Part shown: piece after piece, positions 39,479 through 48,622 of the stretch | Numbering within the stretch: the first letter of the stretch is position 1 | Layout: every line of letters begins with the position of its first letter | Assembly: GCF_900465055.1 (NCBI RefSeq) | Contig: NZ_LS483250.1 | Coordinates: 3,844,001 to 3,908,000 of the forward strand | Source: Moritella yayanosii | GTDB lineage: Bacteria > Pseudomonadota > Gammaproteobacteria > Enterobacterales > Moritellaceae | Direction: 5' to 3' | Length of the DNA stretch: 64,000 nt | Notes under the pieces: model-generated | What the model was told of the DNA's origin: nothing | Database searches by the model: none | Seen by the model: the letters and a program-made list of their open reading frames with translations, nothing else | Made by a program: the position numbers and the translations under genes

Positions 39479-40777
39479 ATGAATAAGACGAACATTTTTG
39501 TCAGTGGTTTATGGCGACTGATGTATTGGTATATCCCGTTTTTTCTTGTTGGTTTAGTTATTGATAACATAACATTAAGTTTACTCATCGCGACGGTAAT
39601 AAATGTCGTTTGGCTATACCGTAGCCAAAATATATTACATCAGTGGTTATGGGTTGCGCGCAGTGCGACCCCACCAGAAGGTAAAGGCAGTTGGGAATCT
39701 ATTTTCAATGGTATCTATCGTTTACAGCGTCGAAATAAACGAAAACGTAAAGAATTACGTATGGTTATTCGGCGGTTTCGTGAAGGTGCGGAAGCCTTGC
39801 CTGATGCGGTGGTAGCGTTAGATACGGATTTTTCTATTATGTGGTGTAATAAATTAGCGCAACAAATGATTGGCTTGAAATGGCCTGAAGATGCCCATCA
39901 ACATATTGGTAATTTAATCCGAACGCCGGATTTCATTCAATATTTAAACGCCAAAGATTATCGAGAACCGTTAGAGATCACTTCGCCAACCCATCATGCT
40001 AAAACGTTAGAAATTCGGGTGATGACTTATACCGATGATCAATCGATGCTGGTGGCTCGTGATGTCACCGAACTGCGTCAACTGGAACAAGTAAGACGTA
40101 ATTTTATGGGCAATGTTTCTCATGAATTACGTACTCCGTTAACGGTATTGAAAGGTTATCTGGAAATGATTGAACCGGATGAGGGAGATAAAATGTTTGC
40201 CCGTGCGCATAAAGTGATGTCTGAACAAACGGCGCGTATGGATTCATTGGTGAACCAGCTATTAGCCTTGTCGCGTATTGAATCGGCACAGGCGGTCGAC
40301 TTTGAAAAACAAGTGGATATTCCGTTTATGCTGTCGATGTTAGAGCAAGAGGTATTAATTTTAGGGGCGGATAAAGCCTTAAAAGTGGAATTCCATATCG
40401 AACATGGGTTGTTTGCCATGGGGGATGAATCGCAATTACGCAGTGCAGTATCTAACTTAATTTACAATGCGGTACGCTATACACCTGAACAAGGTAAAGT
40501 TGTCGTTGAGTGGAAACAAACGTCTGCTGGTGGCTTATTTAGCGTGACCGATAATGGTGATGGTATCTCTGCCGAGCATGTGCATCATTTAACTGAGCGT
40601 TTTTATCGTGTTGATGATGCGCGTTCACGTGATTCTGGTGGTTCAGGTATCGGTTTGTCGATTGTGAAGCATGTATTAAGCAATCATGACAGCGTGTTGG
40701 AAATTGATAGTAAAGTAAACGAAGGGAGTTGTTTTAGCTTTACGCTACCCTTGGTTCTTTATGTAAAACGTCACTAA
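39479..40777 (+). CDS. phoR: Phosphate sensor histidine kinase PhoR
   Basis: PhoR is the membrane kinase that phosphorylates PhoB and senses phosphate through PhoU and the Pst complex. Two membrane segments are at about 12-28 and 30-47 with no sizeable periplasmic domain. A PAS domain (about 100-195), the H-box FMGNVSHELRTPL with His215, and an HATPase domain with N-box (LRSAVSNLIYNAVRYTP) and GGSGIGLSIVKHVL follow. Length 432 aa is normal. It is in an operon with phoB. Confidence 0.96.
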   Translation: MNKTNIFVSGLWRLMYWYIPFFLVGLVIDNITLSLLIATVINVVWLYRSQNILHQWLWVARSATPPEGKGSWESIFNGIYRLQRRNKRKRKELRMVIRRFREGAEALPDAVVALDTDFSIMWCNKLAQQMIGLKWPEDAHQHIGNLIRTPDFIQYLNAKDYREPLEITSPTHHAKTLEIRVMTYTDDQSMLVARDVTELRQLEQVRRNFMGNVSHELRTPLTVLKGYLEMIEPDEGDKMFARAHKVMSEQTARMDSLVNQLLALSRIESAQAVDFEKQVDIPFMLSMLEQEVLILGADKALKVEFHIEHGLFAMGDESQLRSAVSNLIYNAVRYTPEQGKVVVEWKQTSAGGLFSVTDNGDGISAEHVHHLTERFYRVDDARSRDSGGSGIGLSIVKHVLSNHDSVLEIDSKVNEGSCFSFTLPLVLYVKRH

Positions 40778-40802
40778 TGTTACCGCCTTTAACCACGTTA
40801 TT

Positions 40803-40831
40803 AAGCCCATCTCGCTGTGATGGTTTTTTTA
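40803..40831 (+). terminator. Terminator after phoR
   Basis: CCATC and GATGG (40807-40811 with 40819-40823) form a short stem followed by eight T residues. It is modest in stem length but well placed 30 bp past the phoR stop. Confidence 0.6.
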
Positions 40832-40845
40832 GTATTAATCGCGCA

Positions 40846-40879
40846 CTGTCATCAAACCGTCATGTTTCATTCATATTAT
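40846..40879 (+). promoter_or_regulatory. PhoB box and -10 element of pstS
   Basis: CTGTCATCAAACCGTCAT (40846-40863) is a near-perfect PhoB box, followed after 10 bp by TATTAT (40874-40879). This predicts transcription from about 40886 and a 5' UTR near 135 nt. Confidence 0.88.
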
Positions 40880-40898
40880 TGTCATCAGTTTATTGAAT

Positions 40899-41006
40899 AC
40901 TTGTAGTCACAGAAACGAGATACATGCTTATATTACTTGTAGTCGTAGACACTAAATACAAAGCTTATATACCTTGTAGTCATAGACACAAAATAAAAAA
41001 TTATAC
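40899..41006 (+). repeat. Three 36-37-bp tandem repeats in the pstS leader
   Basis: Imperfect copies at 40899-40934, 40935-40971 and 40972-41006 share the core CTTGTAGTCRYAGAMAC followed by an AT-rich tail ending in TTATA. They lie between the predicted pstS transcription start and its ribosome-binding site, so they would be transcribed. Their role is unknown; protein binding, RNA structure or antisense pairing are all possible. Confidence 0.8.
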
Positions 41007-41020
41007 TTGGAGAAGTAAAA

Positions 41021-41998
41021 ATGAATATTAAACAAATTGTTGTAGCATTAGGGATATCAATGACAGCAATCGCTTCACAAAGCGCATTGGCAGCAGGTCT
41101 AGACCCTAAATTACCAGAATATAAAAAAGTAAGCGGAATCTCAGGTAATCTATCTACAGTTGGTTCAGACACACTCGCCAACATGATGACGTTGTGGGCT
41201 GAAGAATTCAAATATACTTACCCGAGTGTTAATGTTCAAATTCAAGCTGCTGGCTCTTCGACTGCGCCTCCGGCTCTTACTGAAGGTACGTCACAATTCG
41301 GTCCAATGAGCCGTAAAATGAAGTCTAAAGAAATAGAAGCGTTTGAAAAACGTTATGGTTATAAGCCAACCGCCATCCGTGTTGCTATCGATGCACTGGC
41401 GGTATTCGTCCATAAAGATAACCCGATTAAAGGTTTAACCATTGCTGATGTCGATGCAATCTTCTCAAGTACACTAAAATGTGGTGAAGCTAAGCGTATT
41501 GAACGTTGGGGTGAACTTGGGTTACAAGGTTCTTGGGCTGAGCGTGATATCCAATTGTTTGGTCGTAATTCCGTATCGGGTACTTACGGTTACTTTAAGA
41601 AGAAAGCGCTGTGTAAAGGCGATTTTAAAAATAACGTCAATGAACAACCGGGTTCAGCATCTGTTGTCCAGTCGGTATCATCATCGCTAAATGCAATTGG
41701 TTACTCAGGTATCGGTTACAAAACATCGGGTGTACGTGCAGTAGCGCTGGCGAAAAAAGGCACGAACTACATAGCAGCATCACTCGATAACGCGGCATCA
41801 GGTAAATATCCACTGTCTCGTTACCTATACGTTTATGTTAACAAGAACCCAAATAAGTCATTATCACCAATGCAAACAGAGTTCTTAAAATTCATGTTAT
41901 CGAAACAAGGTCAGAAAATCGTAGTGAAAGATGGTTACGTTCCACTACCGAACTCAGTAACATCAAAAGACCTTAAGAAAGCGGGTATTACACTGTAA
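41021..41998 (+). CDS. pstS: Phosphate ABC transporter substrate-binding protein PstS
   Basis: PstS is the periplasmic phosphate-binding subunit of the high-affinity Pst system. A signal peptide is cleaved around residue 25 (SALA-A). Phosphate contacts are visible in [17 protein letters not shown] and the [12 protein letters not shown] loop. It belongs to the 325-aa type seen in vibrios and Shewanella rather than the E. coli type. GGAG lies 8 nt before ATG 41021. It stands apart from pstCAB and has its own PhoB box and terminator. Confidence 0.95.
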   Translation: MNIKQIVVALGISMTAIASQSALAAGLDPKLPEYKKVSGISGNLSTVGSDTLANMMTLWAEEFKYTYPSVNVQIQAAGSSTAPPALTEGTSQFGPMSRKMKSKEIEAFEKRYGYKPTAIRVAIDALAVFVHKDNPIKGLTIADVDAIFSSTLKCGEAKRIERWGELGLQGSWAERDIQLFGRNSVSGTYGYFKKKALCKGDFKNNVNEQPGSASVVQSVSSSLNAIGYSGIGYKTSGVRAVALAKKGTNYIAASLDNAASGKYPLSRYLYVYVNKNPNKSLSPMQTEFLKFMLSKQGQKIVVKDGYVPLPNSVTSKDLKKAGITL

Positions 41999-42024
41999 TA
42001 TTGGTTACTTAGGTTAAATGATGC

Positions 42025-42051
42025 AAAGCCCGCTACGTAGCGGGCTTTTTG
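42025..42051 (+). terminator. Terminator of pstS
   Basis: A perfect 12+12 palindrome (42025-42048) with a GC-rich centre is followed by TT. It isolates pstS from the downstream transporter. Confidence 0.9.
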
Positions 42052-42092
42052 CTGCCTGTTTATTGCTATGTCTGAGTTTGGAGATCTTGCTC

Positions 42093-42133
42093 ACAAAATG
42101 ATACATTGCTCACATTTTGTCACCATCTTGGTG
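42093..42133. promoter_or_regulatory. Inverted repeats upstream of the nitrate-type carrier
   Basis: ACAAAATG (42093-42100) and CATTTTGT (42113-42120) form an 8-bp inverted repeat, directly followed by a smaller CACCA/TGGTG hairpin (42121-42133). They lie about 160-200 bp before the transporter start and could be an operator. No known consensus was recognised. Confidence 0.35.
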
Positions 42134-42293
42134 CAAATTTTTCTATGTCGGTCTATACACTTTCAAGGTGAAGTTGTAAGTTGTTGATAATTAGTGTTTT
42201 TATTTTGTTTTATTAAGTTGGCCTTAGTATTGCTTTGTTCTAGATAAGATAAAATTTTTTAAACTTTGTTTTTATATCTTAGAGGGAATTTTT

Positions 42294-43754
42294 ATGGGAC
42301 AAGAAAAATTTAATATATTGTCTTTTTCAGGGAAGATGAAAACCTTACATCTATCGTGGATGGCATTTTTTATTACGTTTGTGGTCTGGTTTAATGCCGC
42401 ACCGTTAATGTTGGCGATTAAAGACAGCATGGGACTTACCACGGAAGAAGTGAAAACATTACTGATTCTAAACGTTGCTTTAACCATCCCTGCTCGGGTG
42501 ATTATTGGTATGTTGACCGATAAATACGGACCTCGGCTTGTTTATTCTACGTTATTAGCAGTCTGTTCAATTCCATGCTTTATGTTTGCGTTGGCGACTA
42601 CATTTGAACAATTGGCAATAGCGCGTTTCATGATGGGCTTGATTGGTGCTGGCTTTGTGGTTGGTATCCGTATTGTCAGTGAATGGTTTCCTGCTAATGA
42701 ACTCGGTACTGCAGAAGGTATCTATGGTGGCTGGGGTAACTTTGGTTCTGCTGCCGCGGCATTCACATTACCCACAGTGGCATTATTGTTTGGTGGTGAA
42801 GATGGCTGGCGTTATGCGATCGCCATTACCGGTTTAATGAGCCTGCTATTTAGTGTGGTGTACTATTTTAATGTCACTGACACACCCAAAGGTGCGACTT
42901 ATTTCCGTCCTAAAAAAGGCGGCGCAATGGAAGTTACCAGTAAAGGCGATTTCTATTTACTGCTGTCCATGAAGTTACCTATGTATCTCACATTGGGTCT
43001 ATTAGCGTGGAAATTATTACAGGTTAGTATGTTTACCGAGACAACCACTAATGCGATTTATATTGGCTTAGCGGTGTTGTATGTACTCGATTGCTGGAAA
43101 ACCTACCAGGTAAATTGCGATATTTTTGTTAACGATGTCCCTGAAATGGAACGTTATAAATTTAAACAAGTCGCGGTACTGAACGTATTATATTTTTCTA
43201 CATTTGGTTCAGAATTAGCGGTTATTTCTATGCTGCCGTTATTCTTTGCGGAAACATTCGGATTAGGGATGGCGGAAGCGGGTATGGTTGCTGCGTCTTA
43301 CGCTTTTATGAACCTTATGTCACGTCCAGGTGGCGGTTGGATCAGTGATCGCTTTGGTCGTAAGAAAACCTTATTGATTTTAACCGCTGGTTTAGCCGTT
43401 GGTTATTATGCAATGTCACAGATTACGGCTACTTGGTCATTGCCATTAGCGATCGCCACCGCCATGGCATGTTCATTCTTCGTGCAAGCCGGTGAAGGTG
43501 CGGTATTTGCTGCAGTACCTATGATTAAACGTCGCCTAACGGGGCAGATCGCAGGTATGACAGGTGCTTATGGTAATGTCGGTGCGGTATTCTATTTAAC
43601 GCTGTATTCAATCGTATCAACGCAAATGTTCTTTTACGCCATTGCGATCACTGCGGTCATTGGTTTTATGGCCTTATTCTTAATGGAAGAGCCAAAGGGT
43701 CATATTGCGGAAGTAGATGAAGACGGTAAGGTGACGTTAATTAATGTGTCATAA
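42294..43754 (+). CDS. MFS transporter of the nitrate/nitrite porter (NarK/NasA) family
   Basis: The 486-aa protein has 12 membrane helices with the nitrate-porter motifs. The first signature is in GLIGAGFVVGIRIVSEWF and GIYGGWGNFGSAAAAF, and the second half has the matching GEGAVFAAVPMI and GMTGAYGNVGAVFYL. A conserved Arg in each half is compatible with nitrate binding. It probably moves nitrate or nitrite across the inner membrane. ATG 42294 follows AGAGGGA. No nitrate reductase gene is in the window, so direction and exact substrate remain open. It interrupts the pst genes. Confidence 0.85.
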   Translation: MGQEKFNILSFSGKMKTLHLSWMAFFITFVVWFNAAPLMLAIKDSMGLTTEEVKTLLILNVALTIPARVIIGMLTDKYGPRLVYSTLLAVCSIPCFMFALATTFEQLAIARFMMGLIGAGFVVGIRIVSEWFPANELGTAEGIYGGWGNFGSAAAAFTLPTVALLFGGEDGWRYAIAITGLMSLLFSVVYYFNVTDTPKGATYFRPKKGGAMEVTSKGDFYLLLSMKLPMYLTLGLLAWKLLQVSMFTETTTNAIYIGLAVLYVLDCWKTYQVNCDIFVNDVPEMERYKFKQVAVLNVLYFSTFGSELAVISMLPLFFAETFGLGMAEAGMVAASYAFMNLMSRPGGGWISDRFGRKKTLLILTAGLAVGYYAMSQITATWSLPLAIATAMACSFFVQAGEGAVFAAVPMIKRRLTGQIAGMTGAYGNVGAVFYLTLYSIVSTQMFFYAIAITAVIGFMALFLMEEPKGHIAEVDEDGKVTLINVS

Positions 43755-43788
43755 ATAGCGTTAATAACAGTTAAGCGTTATTGAAGTG

Positions 43789-43826
43789 CGGCGTCATTAT
43801 CATGGTTTGGTAATGGCGCCGTATTG
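43789..43826. terminator. Hairpin between the MFS carrier and gcvR
   Basis: An 11-bp stem with one G-U pair (43789-43799 with 43811-43821) lies between converging genes. The following sequence is only moderately T-rich. Confidence 0.6.
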
Positions 43827-43875
43827 TTTGTGGCTTGTTATTCGCGACGATTTATTCGACATTATTGGTCAGTCA

Positions 43876-44379
43876 TTAGAAGCCGGTCATTTCAGCTTCT
43901 AGTGTCGCTGAGATGTTTGTTAATGCAACATGGAATTTATCATGGTCGAGGTTGTCCGGTAGTGCTAATTTTAGTTTGGCATAAAATTGATTATTATCCG
44001 ATTGCCATAAGTCTTTACAGTGTGTTGTTATCGCTTTTAATTCAATGCCGTGCTGTGTGAGCACTTGAGATACTTCGTGAATAATGCCTGGGCGATCACG
44101 GTCTTGAATAATGAGACAAGGAGACTGTTGCCAAATACTTTGATTTTTACCTTCAGCGAAATTAATAGTCAGGCCTGGGATCAGGCTTAATGCTTCGCAT
44201 AAATCACGGTAATATTCATCTTCGACTGAGATTTGTAAAATGCCTGCAAATTGTCCTGCTAGCTCACTCATGTTACTTGCTAGCCAATTGCCCTTATGCT
44301 CGGCGACGACATGTGATAAATTGTTTATGAGACCTGATTTATCATCACCAATAAGCGTTACGATAAGTTGTTTAAGCAT
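43876..44379 (-). CDS. gcvR: GcvR-like double-ACT-domain regulator
   Basis: The 167-aa protein consists of two ACT domains (about 4-75 and 88-165). The first begins LIVTLIGDDKSGLINNLSHV and the second LIIQDRDRPGIIHEVSQVL, as in GcvR, the repressor partner of GcvA for the glycine cleavage system. ACT-only homologues vary in target, and no gcv gene is near, so the specific role is inferred from family only. It is divergent from pstC. Confidence 0.8.
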   Translation of the reverse strand: MLKQLIVTLIGDDKSGLINNLSHVVAEHKGNWLASNMSELAGQFAGILQISVEDEYYRDLCEALSLIPGLTINFAEGKNQSIWQQSPCLIIQDRDRPGIIHEVSQVLTQHGIELKAITTHCKDLWQSDNNQFYAKLKLALPDNLDHDKFHVALTNISATLEAEMTGF

Positions 44380-44548
44380 TATTAAGCCCTATGTAAGAAA
44401 TTCCAGCTAAACGTTTTGTGTTAGCTATTTTCATCACTCAATATGATGCGCCATACTATATGCAAAGAATATGAATAAATATAGCCTCGTCATCGAAATA
44501 TCAAAACTTAGTCCAGCTAATATAGATTATATTTAGCAGAGTTGCTTG

Positions 44549-44582
44549 ATGTCATATAACTGTCATAAATATTACATATAAT
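44549..44582 (+). promoter_or_regulatory. PhoB box and -10 element of pstCAB-phoU
   Basis: ATGTCATATAACTGTCAT (44549-44566) matches the PhoB box in both half-sites and is followed after 10 bp by a perfect TATAAT (44577-44582). pstC starts 38 bp further on. Confidence 0.9.
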
Positions 44583-44619
44583 CGCATTGTGATTCATTAC
44601 AGCTAAAGACGAGGAACAG

Positions 44620-46830
44620 ATGGCTGAACAGTTTTCTTTAACGATTGCGGGATCCCGTAAACGCTTACTTAAAGATAAACTCGCAGAATATGGCATTAAA
44701 ATGGGTGGGGGTGTGGTACTGATGACACTGTTGCTAATATTTTTCTACCTACTGTATGTGGTTTATCCGGTTTTTGAATCTGCGAAAGTAGAATCTAAAG
44801 CACAATACAGTCAGTCTTTTGCTGGTACTACGTATGCACTGGCGATGGAAGAGCAAAATGAAATTGCATATCGTTATAGTGAGTTAGGGATTAATTTCTT
44901 TAATACTTTAGATCCAAACATTGAGTTAATGCAATTTGAATTATCACAGCCAGCGATCTCATTTGGTCAAAGTGGACCCACGTCATCAGCCGTGGTATTC
45001 GGTTTTAATGATGGTAATGCGATAGTTGTGGCTGCTGATTTTGATATCACTTATCCAGGTGATAAGCGTCTTATTACCCCACTAATCAAGTTTCCATTTG
45101 GCGAACAGCCAATTAGAGTTGATCGCCAAGGACAAGCATTACAACATATTGCGATTGAGGTTGAAGGCGGAAATGCGGCGATTGTCGCGGTGACTGCGGA
45201 TAACCGCGGTGTATTAGTACGCTATGTAGCAGAAGAAAACTTCATGACGGAAGAGCTGGAATGGAGCAGCGAGATAATTGAACTGCCTTCAATGCCAAAG
45301 GATATTGAACAAGTATTGTTAACACCAAACTTCCGTTTTATCTTCATGCGCAGTGGTAACAAACTGTCGATTTATGATATTCGGGATACCGATAATATTT
45401 CGATTGTGGAAGTATTAGACATTAATGAAAAACAGCAAAACGTTACCCATATTGCATTGTTAACTGGCGCTAGTTCATTACTGGTCGCGAATGATAACGG
45501 TGTAGTGAGTCAATGGTTTGAAGTGGCGAAAGATGGCGAGCGTAAGTTTACTAAAATTCGTCAGTTTGATGCGCAAGCCAGTGTCATCGATATTACCACG
45601 GAATATTCTCGTAAAGGCTTCATGACTGTTGATGTGGATAATAGCCTAACCATTTTCCATACCACAGGTGAAACCAAACTATTACACCAAGATCTTGGTA
45701 TGGGATCACTTAAGCATGTTGCAATATCTCCTCGTGCTAACGCGTTTTTAGTTGAATCAGAACAAGGTATTGGTTTTTACACGTTAACCAATGAGCACCC
45801 TGAAGTGACATGGAGCGCGTTGTGGCAAGAAGTTTGGTATGAAGGCTATCCTGAACCCGATTACGTCTGGCAGTCAACATCAGCATCCGATGACTTTGAA
45901 CCGAAACTAAGTTTAGTACCAATCACATTCGGTACCATTAAAGCGGCATTTTATGCGATGTTATTTGCGGTGCCGATCGCGGTAGCAGGCGCAATTTATA
46001 CTGCTTACTTCATGAACTCGGGTCTGCGTAAAGTGATTAAACCTACGGTTGAAATTATGGAAGCATTACCTACGGTGATTCTGGGTTTCCTTGCTGGTCT
46101 ATGGTTAGCCCCGTTTGTAGAGATGCATTTGCCGGGTGTCATGATGATTGCCGTGTTTTTGCCATTTTCAACTGTGTTGGTGGCGGCCATTTGGCATGTC
46201 TTACCGCAAAAAATCATTAACCGTATCCCGCAAGGGGCGCATGTAATTATTTTAATACCTGTGCTACTGCTCGTCGGTTACTTCTCGGTATTAGCTAGCC
46301 CGCTTGTTGAAGACTTAGTCTTTGATGGTGATGCGCGTGCTTATATCAATGATATCTTTGGCTTCGATCAACGTAACTCTTTAATTGTTGGTATTGCGAT
46401 GGGGTTTGCGGTTATTCCGACTATCTTCTCAATTGCGGAAGATGCTATTTTCAGTGTCCCAAAGCATTTAACCCAAGGTTCATTAGCGTTAGGTGCGACC
46501 AGCTGGCAGACCCTGATTAACGTCGTATTGTTAACCGCAAGTCCGGGTATTTTTTCAGCCGTGATGATGGGCTTAGGCCGTGCGGTTGGTGAAACCATGA
46601 TTGTATTAATGGCCACCGGTAATACCCCGGTAATGGACTTCAATATTTTCTCGGGTATGAGAACGTTAGCGGCCAATATTGCGGTAGAAATGCCAGAATC
46701 AGAAGTGGGCAGTTCGCACTACCGCGTCCTGTTTTTGGCCGCATTCGTCCTCTTTATTCTGACGTTTATATTCAACACGATTGCTGAATATGTGAGACAG
46801 CGTTTACGTGAAAAATACAGCGCGATTTAA
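44620..46830 (+). CDS. pstC: Phosphate ABC transporter permease PstC, extended type
   Basis: PstC is one of two Pst permease subunits. At 736 aa it is more than twice the E. coli protein (319 aa). One membrane helix lies at about 27-50, then about 380 residues of mostly beta-rich sequence, then the usual permease part (about 435-730) with several helices. The ATPase-contact loop LTQGSLALGATSWQTL is in that part. The extension resembles that of other marine gammaproteobacterial PstC proteins; its function is unknown. GAGGAACAG precedes ATG 44620, and a PhoB box lies upstream. Confidence 0.93.
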   Translation: MAEQFSLTIAGSRKRLLKDKLAEYGIKMGGGVVLMTLLLIFFYLLYVVYPVFESAKVESKAQYSQSFAGTTYALAMEEQNEIAYRYSELGINFFNTLDPNIELMQFELSQPAISFGQSGPTSSAVVFGFNDGNAIVVAADFDITYPGDKRLITPLIKFPFGEQPIRVDRQGQALQHIAIEVEGGNAAIVAVTADNRGVLVRYVAEENFMTEELEWSSEIIELPSMPKDIEQVLLTPNFRFIFMRSGNKLSIYDIRDTDNISIVEVLDINEKQQNVTHIALLTGASSLLVANDNGVVSQWFEVAKDGERKFTKIRQFDAQASVIDITTEYSRKGFMTVDVDNSLTIFHTTGETKLLHQDLGMGSLKHVAISPRANAFLVESEQGIGFYTLTNEHPEVTWSALWQEVWYEGYPEPDYVWQSTSASDDFEPKLSLVPITFGTIKAAFYAMLFAVPIAVAGAIYTAYFMNSGLRKVIKPTVEIMEALPTVILGFLAGLWLAPFVEMHLPGVMMIAVFLPFSTVLVAAIWHVLPQKIINRIPQGAHVIILIPVLLLVGYFSVLASPLVEDLVFDGDARAYINDIFGFDQRNSLIVGIAMGFAVIPTIFSIAEDAIFSVPKHLTQGSLALGATSWQTLINVVLLTASPGIFSAVMMGLGRAVGETMIVLMATGNTPVMDFNIFSGMRTLAANIAVEMPESEVGSSHYRVLFLAAFVLFILTFIFNTIAEYVRQRLREKYSAI

Positions 46831-46857
46831 TCTAAGGCTTGTAACTAGGATATTAAA

Positions 46858-48504
46858 ATGAAAAATTGGTTTCGCTCAGGATCGCCTTGGATATGGATGA
46901 CAGGTGGTGCTGTAAGTATAAGTTTGATTGCCGTTCTTGGTTTGTTAACGTTGATCGCATGGCGTGGTCTCACTTACTTCTGGCCAAGTGCAATACATGA
47001 ATTTAATGTACAGCTTGAAGATGGCTCTAGTCGCATTGTTATTGGCGAGATCTATGATCGTGAAGTTGTGCCTATTCAGCGTCTACTTGAAGCGGGTGTG
47101 AAGATTGACCCAACGTTAGAAACGGTAGAGCGTATTTTGGTGAAAACCGGTAATCGTGAATATGTTGATCTCGACTTCAGGTGGTTACTGGGACCAGCAA
47201 TTACGCAACAATCAACCCCCGCGGCGGTGGCCGTGTTTGAACGTGTCACTAACGGTAACTTTTATGGCTATCCTGTTGCTGTCGAAGAAGACGGGGTAAC
47301 CAAAACGCTAACTTCTGCCGAGCAATTAGACGTCTTGATTGAGCGTGCGGTTGAATTAAACAACAAATCAAAAGGTTTACAGAAAGGTGAAATCAGTTCG
47401 GTTAACTACGAATTAGAACGTATTCGGTTAAAATTACGTAGCTACGAATTAAATGATGAACTGACCAGTGAAATTGAAACGAAATACCAAAAGATTGCGG
47501 ATACATTGCGTGCAAAATATCAAATTTATGAAGCGCAATTATTCAGTTATCGTGACCAAGCTAATCGTGATGCGGTGATCGTCAGAGACATGCGTGGTGT
47601 GGAAGTGCGTATTCCATTATCCAATGTGCTTGACGTCACGTACCCGAACGACATGGGCATGGTGAGTAAAATTACTCACTGGTTTGCTAATATAGGTAGC
47701 TTTATTAGCAGTGATCCACGTGAAGCAAATACCGAAGGCGGTGTATTTCCCGCAATTTTTGGTACTATTTTCATGGTGATGTTGATGGCTGTTATCGTCA
47801 CGCCATTAGGAGTGGTTGCGGCTATTTACTTACACGAATATGCCCCTAAAAATTGGCTAACGAAAATGATCCGGATTGCGGTGATTAACCTCGCCGGTGT
47901 ACCATCAATCGTATACGGTGTATTTGGTTTAGGTTTCTTTGTTTACATGCTCGGTGGTTCAATTGATGATCTATTCTATCCTGAGTCATCACCATCACCA
48001 GTATTTGGTTCGCCTGGGGTATTATGGTCGGCATTAACATTGGCTATCTTAACGCTACCCGTGGTGATTGTATCAACGGAAGAAGGTTTATCTCGTATAC
48101 CGACATCATTACGTCAAGGTTCGTTAGCACTGGGTGCAACAAAGTTTGAAACGTTATGGCGTATTGTTATTCCAATGGCGAGCCCCGCTATTATGACGGG
48201 TCTGATTCTCGCTGTGGCTCGTGCTGCCGGTGAAGTTGCACCCTTGATGCTGGTGGGTGTGGTTAAATTAGCACCGACATTGCCGGTTGATATGAATTTC
48301 CCCTATATACACGTTGAACGTAAGTTTATGCACTTAGGTTTCCATATTTATGATGTTGGTTTCCAAAGTCCAAACGTAGAAGCGGCAAGACCATTAGTTT
48401 ATGCCACGTCGTTCTTGTTAGTCACGGTTATTATCGGACTGAATTTAACGGCCATTGCTGTGCGTAACCATTTACGTGAAAAATTCAAAAATTTAGAACT
48501 ATAG
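46858..48504 (+). CDS. pstA: Phosphate ABC transporter permease PstA, extended type
   Basis: PstA is the second Pst permease. At 548 aa it is about 250 residues longer than E. coli PstA. A first helix (about 15-38) is followed by a charged, partly coiled-coil insert (about 45-270) and then the permease domain with LRQGSLALGATKFETLWRIV, the loop that docks on PstB. The matching extension in PstC suggests that the two inserts may meet on one side of the membrane, which is inference. It is 27 nt after pstC. Confidence 0.93.
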   Translation: MKNWFRSGSPWIWMTGGAVSISLIAVLGLLTLIAWRGLTYFWPSAIHEFNVQLEDGSSRIVIGEIYDREVVPIQRLLEAGVKIDPTLETVERILVKTGNREYVDLDFRWLLGPAITQQSTPAAVAVFERVTNGNFYGYPVAVEEDGVTKTLTSAEQLDVLIERAVELNNKSKGLQKGEISSVNYELERIRLKLRSYELNDELTSEIETKYQKIADTLRAKYQIYEAQLFSYRDQANRDAVIVRDMRGVEVRIPLSNVLDVTYPNDMGMVSKITHWFANIGSFISSDPREANTEGGVFPAIFGTIFMVMLMAVIVTPLGVVAAIYLHEYAPKNWLTKMIRIAVINLAGVPSIVYGVFGLGFFVYMLGGSIDDLFYPESSPSPVFGSPGVLWSALTLAILTLPVVIVSTEEGLSRIPTSLRQGSLALGATKFETLWRIVIPMASPAIMTGLILAVARAAGEVAPLMLVGVVKLAPTLPVDMNFPYIHVERKFMHLGFHIYDVGFQSPNVEAARPLVYATSFLLVTVIIGLNLTAIAVRNHLREKFKNLEL

Positions 48505-48545
48505 ACCGCTAACCGTGACGTTTGCGTGTCGATTTAGACCGGTTA

Positions 48546-48573
48546 GGTTATAGACACGATCTGGTTATAGACA
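48546..48573 (+). repeat. Exact 11-bp direct repeat before pstB
   Basis: GGTTATAGACA occurs at 48546-48556 and 48563-48573, 17 bp apart, in the pstA-pstB spacer. Its TAGACA core also occurs in two of the three pstS leader repeats. A CTAACCG/CGGTTAG inverted pair lies just upstream. Confidence 0.55.
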
Positions 48574-48622
48574 TAAAGAATGGAAAATAGCTGCTAAAGT
48601 GGCTGTTTCAATAGGAAAGAAA

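Noticed and set aside
42121-42150. Terminator or antitermination hairpin in the nitrate carrier leader
   Set aside because: The CACCA/TGGTG stem is only 5 bp and no NasR-type leader features were recognised.
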